From Dendrolimus kikuchii (Eukaryota; Arthropoda; Insecta; Lepidoptera; Lasiocampidae): DNA of 64,000 nt. The first letter of the stretch is position 1. Every line of letters starts with the position of its first letter. Positions 56,407 to 64,000 of this stretch are shown here, in pieces. The position numbers and the translations under genes are program-made. The notes beneath the pieces were generated by a model. That model was not told where the DNA came from and made no database searches. It saw only the letters and a list, made by a program, of their open reading frames with translations. The DNA is taken from NCBI GenBank assembly GCA_019925095.2, contig CM034397.1, positions 952,001 through 1,016,000 on the forward strand. Direction: 5' to 3'.

Positions 56407-56794
56407 TAGTATAATATATATAAACCTTAAAATCTGCCAAGTATATATACAGACTACACGCAGTGAATGTCTATATGTCCACATGATAAATATATTAGAA
56501 AAAAATGGCTATGGAACTATAACAGCAATAACCACATATTTGAATAGGGGCGTTACAAACTTGTACGTTGTTAGTCGCAATCCAATTAGGGCCGTCACAA
56601 ACACGAGATCGAAGTCGCTCGTTACTGCGACCTCTGTAATTCTATTTTAAGAGGCCTCCACTCAACTTGTTAGGGACTTATTAGATTTATACGAAAATCC
56701 CACGAGAACATCAACACTTTAAATATAACAAATTAATAATAACATAGGAATATTAAGAAAATAATAAATTATATTAATTAAAACAGAAATAGAA
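56407..56794. other. AT-rich stretch, nothing recognised
   Basis: No gene or family match. Confidence 0.3.
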
Positions 56795-57400
56795 AGAAGA
56801 TATAGAAAGAAGAGTGAATTTGGGGAATAGTGTGAATGGAGCGTTAGGTAAACTTCTAGGCGCTAAGAACCTCAGCCAGAAGGCCCAGCTTGCCATACAC
56901 AACGCGGTGCTGGTACCTACGCTCACGTATGGATGCGAGAGTTGGGTATGGAAAAGAGAGCATGAAAGTAGAGTAAACGCGGTCGAGATGCGAGCACTGC
57001 GCAAAATCTGCGGAGTGACGCTCGCGGACCGCGTTCCTAATACCGAAGCAAGAAAGAGAGTTGGTCTGAAAGAGAGTATCGGGGTGAAGGTAAGGAAAGG
57101 AATGCTCCGGTGGTTCGGGCATGTGGAAAGAATGCATGATTAAAGAATGACTAAACAGATATACAATGCAAAAGTGGATGGATGCAGAAGTCGTGGAAGG
57201 CCACGACACACCTTCCATGATCAAACTGATCGTGTACTAGCAGAAGGTGATGTCAGGAGCCTTAAGAACAGACGAGCGTGCATGACAAGAGCTATGAATG
57301 TCAAAGAAACAAGTGAGGTGTGTAAGAATAAGCCTAAATGGCGCTCTGTTGTTCGTGCCTACCCCGCAAGGGAACTGGCGTGAAGTTATGTATATATGTA
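56795..57400 (+). mobile_element. RTE-A LINE 3' fragment with one stop
   Basis: Frame from RRVNLGNSVNGALGKLLGAK to YPARELA is open except for TAA at 57141-57143 in place of the Glu of HDERM. Confidence 0.85.
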
Positions 57401-58124
57401 GAAATAATATAAAAATAAGCCTAATGGTTCATTTTCATCATATTCTTACGAGTATTCAAGAACCTTGTCAACTTCGGAGCGCTGTAATACCCAGATAAAT
57501 TAATGAAATTAAAAATTGGAAATAACTTGTTAAAAACCCTCTATAAGATAGCTCTGATGTCATTTTATTGTAAAATGACCAAAAAAAACTTATAACGCCC
57601 AAAATAAAATTTGTTCAAAAATTTTCTGTTATTTTTGTTTATTTTCCATTTTACGATAAAATGTAATAAGAATAAAGTTGTAGACAATTTAATTTGCTAC
57701 AAATAATGTCTCATAAAATTTTCTGTAGAGTTGCTAGTTTACGAGATTCAGCTCGAAAACCCTTTGCATCTCTTTTTCTAAGATGGCGACCGGGGGACGA
57801 GGGCGGCGACCCCACAAGCTTTAACTTAAGCTTATACTAACCCCCCTACACATCAAAAAAATAAAATTGCGTCCTCTGAAAAACGCCATCCTAAATGTAA
57901 CTTTTCAATGGAGTATATGTCGTTCGCTACATTTAAAAAAATATAAATTGACAGAAATAACTTACGACAAATCTATTATCTACGAATCTCAACACCTGTA
58001 TTCAGTAGTTAAATTGAAGCATTTTTTATTTCAGCTTTCAAACATAATCAATATAAAATATTGTTATTAGCTACAGGACTCAAATTAAAATAAATACCGT
58101 TGGAATTACTATAGAGTTTATTAG
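57401..58124. other. AT-rich stretch, nothing recognised
   Basis: A GC-rich patch AAGATGGCGACCGGGGGACG at 57780-57799 has no family match here. Confidence 0.3.
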
Positions 58125-58500
58125 AACTGTACAAACACGTACAAATAAAACTGGATGCAACCAGTTCACACTGCACGATTCAATGCAATTCAACATGCGC
58201 AAAGTCCGTCACTATATCGCTAATCGAAAGTACTACACACGTCTTAATCGTATCGTAGTCGTCGCTTGACTGCCCCAACCCTCCGTATAATAGAACAAAG
58301 GATCGCGTTCGCCGAGTTAATCCCGCACACCTGGCAAGCTTCGATGGCCATAAAGAAGTTCAATAACAATAGCATGTTTTTCTGGATTACAAATTCTAAA
58401 CACAAAGTAAACAAAAGAATTCCTAAATCAAAAAACGGAATAAACGGCGTTTTACGACATGCAGGTGTGCGTTCTTTATCGGTATGTAACAATATATTTA
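58125..58500. repeat. Block G, copy 2
   Basis: Diverged partner of 42411-42800, 1.2-1.6 kb inside the intron from the ChAT exon. E-boxes are at 58328-58333 and 58462-58467 in inverted GCACACCTG / CAGGTGTGC. Confidence 0.65.
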
Positions 58501-59447
58501 TTAAAGAGGCGTATGATTTTTCCCATTTCCAAAAAAAATATATGAAAATGCTGATGTTTTCTCTAGAAAAGTTTCCCTTAAAAGCCCGATATCTAAACAT
58601 TATTAAGATACAAACAAAACATTTCACGAGGGCGCTTCCTAAGTAAATACCCCGTCCTTTGCAAAGTTCCGAAAATTGTACGCTGCATAAATTGGACTTT
58701 GTCCTTCTGATAATAAGATCTAGAGGCATCGCAAATTTATGTTAACGATGTGCAAATATTTACAGTACATTGTCTTTATTAGATAAATAGAGTTGTTACG
58801 CAACGCAAGACAAACAAAGGAGCAGTATTCTATTGTTTTAAGAGAACTGAAAAGAGAAATTGTTAATGTTGTTTTGTTATAAGCTGAGAGTGAAGAAATA
58901 AGTAGCGGTGGCTCAGTTGCCAAGACACTTCAGGCTTATGGTAATGATGTAGGTTCAAATCATAATATAGAAAATGCACCGCTGCTTAATTTTTAGTTTC
59001 AACATTTATGCAGATTGGTGTTATTACCAGGTAATGACGCTGTAAGAAAAATTTCTGAGAAAACCGACGATGATTATGAGATTATCGATTTAAGATATCA
59101 ATCAGTTTCAGATAAATGTAGCAAAAGTAAGAAGTAGAACATTAAATATGTAAGTTGATATTGTAAGATAATCGAATTATTTCATGATTGTACGCATAAC
59201 TAAACTATTAAACCACTACACACAGAGACACAGATAATGGTCTGTTAATTAGAAATAATAATGATGGAATATATAATGTAAATTTAATTTCATAAATTAA
59301 ATTGTTATTTCGTATCAGTCATAATAAATAAAATCTATCTATCTTTGTCATTAAATCTCATAAGCTCTCTGAGAGTTGCTATATTATTATTGGGTTATAA
59401 GTCAAACATAAATTTAGAATTCTAAGCAAAAAATAATCTGTATTTAC
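58501..59447. other. AT-rich stretch, nothing recognised
   Basis: No gene or family match. Confidence 0.3.
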
Positions 59448-59535
59448 AATCCAGCGAGGCAACGTATCCAGCTGTTTGGGTACCATGACCATAGAAGATG
59501 GTAACGTAGACTCGATATTCTGCCTGGGAATTAAA
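59448..59535 (-). repeat. Repeat D, decayed fragment
   Basis: ATCCAGCGAGGCAACGTA and CATAGAAGATGGTAACG align with repeat D in minus sense. Confidence 0.6.
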
Positions 59536-59713
59536 GGTACAGTACCAATATAAGTAAGTAATCATATTTAAATAAATTTAGCTAAGGTTTAGTTTTCTTC
59601 GTTGTATTAGTTTAATTTTTTAATCTTATTCCATGGTCACCGCCGTCTGTTTGAAATGCTAAGGGCATTGCATTAATATATGACAGTGCTAATTTAATAA
59701 ATTCTATATTTAC

Positions 59714-59891
59714 CTGTATCTCTCAGTTGAAGCGATCCAACTTTGTTGGTGAGGTAGCCTCTGATGGAGCTGGCAACCCTGGAGGGCGAGGCGGCAGCTG
59801 CGCCCCCTCGCAGAGCGCCCTGCAGCCGCCCGAACAGCGCAGCCTTTTCCTCCTCCACCTTTGGACCCCAAGGGGCTTTGCCCCGACCCAC
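59714..59891 (-). CDS. ChAT: Choline acetyltransferase, N-terminal coding exon (partial)
   Basis: ChAT makes acetylcholine from choline and acetyl-CoA in nerve terminals. This exon encodes the variable N-terminus before the catalytic domain. The reading frame contains AALFGRL, SPSRVASSIRGYLTNKVG and LQLRDTG, which align in order with the N-terminus I recall for Drosophila ChAT (AALFSKL, SPQRVVSNLRGFLTHRL, SDTG). The exon ends at ACAG|GTAAAT, a good donor, and leaves a phase-1 glycine codon as in the Drosophila join. The 5' limit is unclear: the frame has no ATG, an in-frame TAA sits directly before GTG at 59891-59889, and a second GTG in better context (A at -3, G at +4) is at 59858-59856. 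Either initiation is non-AUG or an upstream exon supplies the ATG through an unseen acceptor. No following exon is seen between here and position 1. The VAChT gene on the same strand downstream strongly supports the identity. Confidence 0.85.
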
Positions 59892-60190
59892 TTAACTAAC
59901 TAACCTCGTGCCCCCTAAAAATATATAGGAAAATACACCGGTCCCAGATGTAAACCTTGTAAACTTCTCTTACAACAGTCTAGTATATATAGTTTCGGAC
60001 TTAATAATTCGCCCTGTGATACCCCCAAAATTTACTCGTAAATAATTTAATCACTGTAGTGTTAATTAATTTAATCGTATCTAACCCTAAATTCAGTGCA
60101 TATTTGATATGTATCGGTTCCTTTGGATTTTCGAGAATCTCTACCAAGGTGCGCCTTCTGGATATCTGTAACAATGAATACAACGATCAA
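59892..60190 (-). promoter_or_regulatory. 5' flank or untranslated leader of ChAT
   Basis: Immediately upstream of the ChAT frame. A TATA-like TATATATA is at 59983-59991 and stop codons close the coding frame. A 60-codon minus frame at 60001-60183 has no recognised domain. The G-rich 59860-59925 part could be a short repeat insertion. Confidence 0.3.
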
Positions 60191-60242
60191 TATGTATTTA
60201 TATATGATTATACCTTACAATACTTTTTAGGAAATTGACAAT

Positions 60243-60425
60243 AGCAGTCGGGTGGATTAGTGGATCATATCATGTGCAGACTTCCTTCCAATGTTTTCCT
60301 TTGCCATTAGCACCTAGTGACCTAACGCTACGCACATAGGTAGAAAATCTGCCTAAACGGGCACTGGCATAATACGCAGGTGGTGTTAGCTATTAAACTA
60401 CCGGATTGGAAACCAGTTTAAAAAC
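60243..60425 (-). mobile_element. SINE-C, decayed
   Basis: CCAATGTTTTCCTTTGCCAT, TTAGCAC and AATCTGCCTAA align with SINE-C in minus sense. Confidence 0.5.
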
Positions 60426-61009
60426 ATCAAAGCCCTCCTAGAGAAATTAATGTAGTAAAATAAATCATTTCTATAATATCTGACTTCAGTACGGATGTGT
60501 ATGGGCGGAAGCTACCGCTCGAGCGGCATCCGGAGGCCATCTTCCCATCGGAAGTAAACTCAATTTATAACTTCCGTTTTCTTTGTCAAACTTCAATGTA
60601 ACTTTGGGAATTGTTATTCCCGCTTCTGTTGTAATAATAATGGGCTTGTTAATGACTTTATTATAACCGGTAAGAAATAGAAAAGACTCTGAAATTGATT
60701 TCGTTTCTATTTTTTACAAAATTAGAAAATGCTAAATTTAATATTGTTATACTGCAATTCAAATAATTAGCACTTCCAATTTATGGTTGATTTAAGTTTA
60801 TAAATAATAATAGGTAGATTGAACGTTTTGATCGAGAATTTCTATAAGAGGGATGTCGATAGCAATCGACTAGTCGACCGCGAGTGCTTTTTGAGTCAAT
60901 GTCGTGAAAATTTGCTGATGTAGATCTATTCACAGTTTTTGTTTTAGTTGATCCCTAATTAGGCCTCAATAAGATCGCTTATATCAACACATTGTTTGTA
61001 CCACTGACT
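60426..61009. other. AT-rich stretch, nothing recognised
   Basis: No gene or family match. 60485-60545 is GC-richer. Confidence 0.3.
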
Positions 61010-61170
61010 TTCATCCCTCCTCATTACATGCCCGTACCATCTCAGTCTTCTTTCAATTTTTCAGTCACGGATGCAGCTTTCAAAAATTTCCTTATGTCCC
61101 ATTTCTCACATTGTTCATTCTTGTAACACCACACATCCATCTCAACATTCTTATATCAGCTGAGCGGAGA
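61010..61170 (-). mobile_element. RTE-C LINE fragment
   Basis: The minus strand encodes ADIRMLRWMCGVTRMNNVRN and, after frame breaks, RWYGHVMRRDE-like residues. Confidence 0.65.
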
Positions 61171-61198
61171 TGCAGTCCAAAATATTTAAGTATATTTA

Positions 61199-61668
61199 AT
61201 AAAACTACTTTTAACGGTTTTAAGCCGTAACTTTTTAATAGCCGTGGTCTGTGACCACTCTACTGTGTAGACAAAGATGTCAAGTGTCAATTAGTATTGT
61301 TAAAGTTTTATTTAGCCTACCGCCAACTTGTTCATTTTAATTTTGTTTATGGTTATTATTTACTTTATGGGAGCGTAATTTAATTTGCCACCGCTTCGCA
61401 ACATGTTGTGGCTTGAAGAGAAGAGGCGGCGCGAGGAACTCTTCAGCAAACATGCCTAGCTCTGATAATTTTATTGGGAGGTAAAATAAATAGAAATTCT
61501 CAATAAAGTTGGTTTGTGTTCCGATGCACGTAGAAAGAGCTCAGTGTCTTGAGGTCTGGCAGTTGGTCTCCCGTGATCACGGCTACTGAAAAATGGCCGA
61601 AATGTCGGAATAACAAAAATCAAATAAATTACCGCGCTTAAAACCGTTAAAACGTAGTTTTATTATGT
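61199..61668. repeat. Repeat E, long copy with terminal inverted repeats
   Basis: The left end AATAAAACTACTTTTAACGG is inverted at the right (CCGTTAAAACGTAGTTTTATT). The 70-base module is at 61388-61462 (minus sense) and the hairpin GGCTACT-GAAA-AATGGCC at 61581-61598. Confidence 0.65.
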
Positions 61669-61694
61669 ATACTAGTCGCGAAAACTTGAGAAAA

Positions 61695-61939
61695 TCTATA
61701 CTAATATATAAAGCTGAAGATTTTGTTTGAACGCGCTAATCTCAGGAACTACTGGTCTGATTTGAAAAATTCTTTTAATGTTAGATAGCCCACTTATCGA
61801 GGACGGTTATAGGCTATATATCATCGCACTAAGATCAATAGAAGCGCAGCACAAATGAAGAATGTTTCAAAATCGGGGGGTTTTTTGAACTTCCTTTTTT
61901 TTACTATTCCACGCAGACGAAGTCGCGGGCGAAAGCTGG
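61695..61939 (+). mobile_element. Helitron-like 1, copy f
   Basis: Starts TCTATACTAATATATAAAGC, ends GCAGACGAAGTCGCGGGC with CTGG in place of CTAG. Confidence 0.7.
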
Positions 61940-62154
61940 TATTATATAAGTATATTGTTATGATTATCGCTTAATTTAACTGCGCGATGATAAACTTTAC
62001 ATCCGATCCTAAGAAGACTTTCATTTTAGTATAACTAACTGTTGGTCATCCCCGTTACAAAACGTAGTGTATAAAATAGGCATAATACATAGAAGTATCA
62101 AGTAATACATCATTTAAAACAAAACTTATAAGTTTATACAAATCTGAATAATAA
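61940..62154. other. Unassigned
   Basis: No gene or family match. Confidence 0.3.
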
Positions 62155-62335
62155 ACTGTGTACTAGCAGAAGGTGATGTCAGGAGCCGTAAGAACAGACG
62201 AGCGTGCATGTCAAGAGTTATGAATGTCAAAGAAGCAAGTGAGGTGTGTAAGAATAAGCCTAAATGGCGCCTTGTTGTTCGTGCCTACCCCGCAAGGGAA
62301 CTGGCGTGAAGTTATGTATGTATGTATGAATAATA
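62155..62335 (+). mobile_element. RTE-A LINE 3' fragment
   Basis: Starts at the VLAEGDVRS block and ends YPARELA with a (GTAT)n tail. Confidence 0.8.
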
Positions 62336-62498
62336 AAATACTACGAATCATTCTCCTTCTATTTTATCATGTTATTATTAATATTGTATGTGTCGAGAGA
62401 AAGAAAAAAATATAATCTTTCTTTCTTCATATCGAAGGGCAAAAAGTTATTTGTTTCAATCAACATTTTGTAACAGAATAAACATAACAACATTTTTT

Positions 62499-62796
62499 CC
62501 GTGCAGGAACGGAGAAAGAATTCAATTTCCTGCGTTGGGGCGGCCTGTCGTAAGAGGCGACAAAACAACCCACAGCCAGGTAGGGCATTTGCCCGACTGG
62601 ATGGCTACCACCCCAGGTCTAAAGTATGTCGCCATAACAACCTTGAATTGTGTTCCGGCATTAGTGACCAGGTTCCAGTCTCCTTTAAGAGAGCAGCAGC
62701 GCATTTGTACCACGTTTACTGTTGTAAATGTCCATAGGCGATGGTAACCGCTTTCCATCAAGTGGGCCGTCTGCCTGTCGATTGATGATTTTTTCA
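62499..62796 (+). mobile_element. SINE-B copy
   Basis: Head CCGTGCAGGAACGGAG; internal deletion at CAGCCAGGTAGGGC; the usual A-tail has been lost. Confidence 0.8.
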
Positions 62797-63459
62797 TCCC
62801 AATATTTCAACTTAAAAAAATATAAGATCCTGAGGGCCTAAGCTGGTTGCTATTTGAGAATCGCTTAAGAAAATTGACACGTGTCTAGGTATGTTGGCAG
62901 TAAAATATATCATATAGTTCCAGTTTATTTTGATACTTGTCATGTCCGTCACACGAATCTGCAAAAGCGGCAGCTTTAGGCCCTGTGGTTTGTAATTGAA
63001 ATTTATAGATTATAAATATTTTTCATTATTTATCAATGGCACATTTTTTGGGTCATTTGAACATTTTAAACTCTTTTCCTGGCACATTTTCAAAATGTCG
63101 TTTAAAACAGTTAACTTTTCATCCTTCAAATTTATGAACAGTTTTCACAAAACTTTATTTATTATTACTGGGAAAATCGATCTAATTTCCAAAAGAAATT
63201 ATAAGTCTATTTTCTCCGACGGCCCAAGGGAAATATCGGGAGAACATTTGCCTGTTTTCTTTCCCATGAGAAATACAAGGGGAGAAAAAGGCATCACTCT
63301 TTTTAGGAGTTACTGTCCGCAGTCAAAAATGTATTAGTGATCTTAAAATTTCATACATTTTTTTATTCCTGGTATATACAGCAGCCAAAACCAAAGCAAA
63401 AACGGTCAAAAATATTATATTATTACAATTATTTACATAATGGTAACTTTAATAGTTAC
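62797..63459. other. AT-rich stretch, nothing recognised
   Basis: A 113-codon frame (62996-63337) has no recognised domain and an AT-driven composition. Confidence 0.3.
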
Positions 63460-63625
63460 AAACAGACAACAGATGGAAAGAGGAGGAGCAGACGGCAACA
63501 CAGAAGATGGGAAGACAACACAAGAGATTAGGGGTTACATGGAGTAGGACAGCAAGAACAAGAAGGACTGGAAAATGTTGGAGGAGGCCTACATATCAAA
63601 AGACACACTGAATTTAAATGATTAA
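63460..63625 (+). mobile_element. RTE-type LINE C-terminal fragment, fifth lineage
   Basis: Across frame breaks it encodes KRRSRRQHRRWEDNTRD, GVTWSRTAR and WKMLEEAYISK, a C-terminal pattern of RTE-type polymerases not seen elsewhere in the window. Confidence 0.65.
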
Positions 63626-63629
63626 GTTT

Positions 63630-63848
63630 ACAATACAATGCAAAAGTAGATGGATGCAGAAGTCGTGTAAATTGATCGTGTACTAGCAGAAGGTGATGTC
63701 AAGAGCCTTAAGAACAGACGAGCGTGCATGACAAGAGTTATGAATGTCAAAGAAGCAAGTGAGGTGTGTAATAATAAGCCTGAATGGCGCTCTGTTGTTC
63801 GTGCCTACCCCGCAAGGGAACTGGCGTGAAGTTATGTATGTATGTAAG
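63630..63848 (+). mobile_element. RTE-A LINE 3' fragment with small deletion
   Basis: Runs from YNAKVDGCRSR to YPARELA with about 30 bases lost after GCAGAAGTCGTG, then a (GTAT)n tail. Confidence 0.8.
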
Positions 63849-64000
63849 TTTACAATTCAGTAATAAAAGCAATAAATAAAAACCTTAATACATCTATCTC
63901 ACCCATACACTCATTCAAAAATATACAGTCACTCTCATAATTACGTAACACCTTATATAATCTGTAATATGCTCACAGTTACAAAAATATCACTAACAGC

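Noticed and set aside
58244..58729. 161-codon minus-strand and 126-codon plus-strand overlapping frames
   Set aside because: They overlap block G, have AT-driven composition and no domain; opposing long frames suggest chance.
60001..60183. 60-codon frame upstream of ChAT
   Set aside because: It starts at a non-ATG codon, has no recognised domain and stops before the ChAT frame; most likely leader or repeat DNA.
62996..63337. 113-codon plus-strand frame
   Set aside because: Phe/Lys-rich by AT composition, with no domain, splice context or partner.

Overview
The window is a piece of insect nuclear DNA, most likely from a moth or butterfly. It is AT-rich and crowded with tRNA-derived SINEs, 5'-truncated RTE- and jockey-type LINE 3' ends, Helitron-like elements ending in CTAG|T, and mariner/pogo remnants. 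No prokaryotic gene organisation, CRISPR array or intact viral genome is visible.

Two host coding features are supported, both on the minus strand, and together they identify the insect cholinergic gene locus. An intact single-exon gene at 4457-6238 encodes the vesicular acetylcholine transporter (VAChT, 593 aa). About 53.5 kb upstream in the direction of transcription, 59714-59891 holds an N-terminal coding exon of choline acetyltransferase (ChAT), ending at a clear GT splice donor. In animals VAChT lies inside the first intron of ChAT. The same layout is seen here, with an intron of at least 59.7 kb whose 3' end and remaining ChAT exons lie beyond the left edge. ChAT makes acetylcholine and VAChT loads it into synaptic vesicles. 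The ChAT exon shows no in-frame ATG: an in-frame TAA directly precedes a GTG, and a second GTG in a better context lies 11 codons later.

Layout by region (plus-strand coordinates). 1-4400: LINE and SINE debris, and a 0.6 kb foldback element just beyond the VAChT 3' end. 4400-6320: VAChT with a close AATAAA signal and a TATA-like box upstream. 6600-16000: Helitron-like copies, a CRE-bearing MITE-like block, a head-to-head SINE palindrome, a jockey fragment and a tandem 514-bp repeat. 16000-24500: more LINE fragments, a deleted mariner, a nested R1-like insertion, a pogo-like MITE and a jockey fragment with a 12-bp target duplication. 24500-25800: an apparently single-copy, GC-richer block. 25800-45000: dense SINE, LINE and Helitron DNA. 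45000-55000: sparser repeats and a candidate conserved non-coding block at 45640-45925. 55000-64000: repeats around the ChAT exon and its 5' flank.

The repeats fall into recurring families, labelled here: RTE-A (about 18 fragments, the dominant family), RTE-B, RTE-C and RTE-D; SINE-A, SINE-B and SINE-C; repeat D; repeat E (terminal inverted repeats and a covarying hairpin); repeat F; and Helitron-like 1, 2 and 3. Family labels are local and class assignments rest on protein motifs and end structure only.
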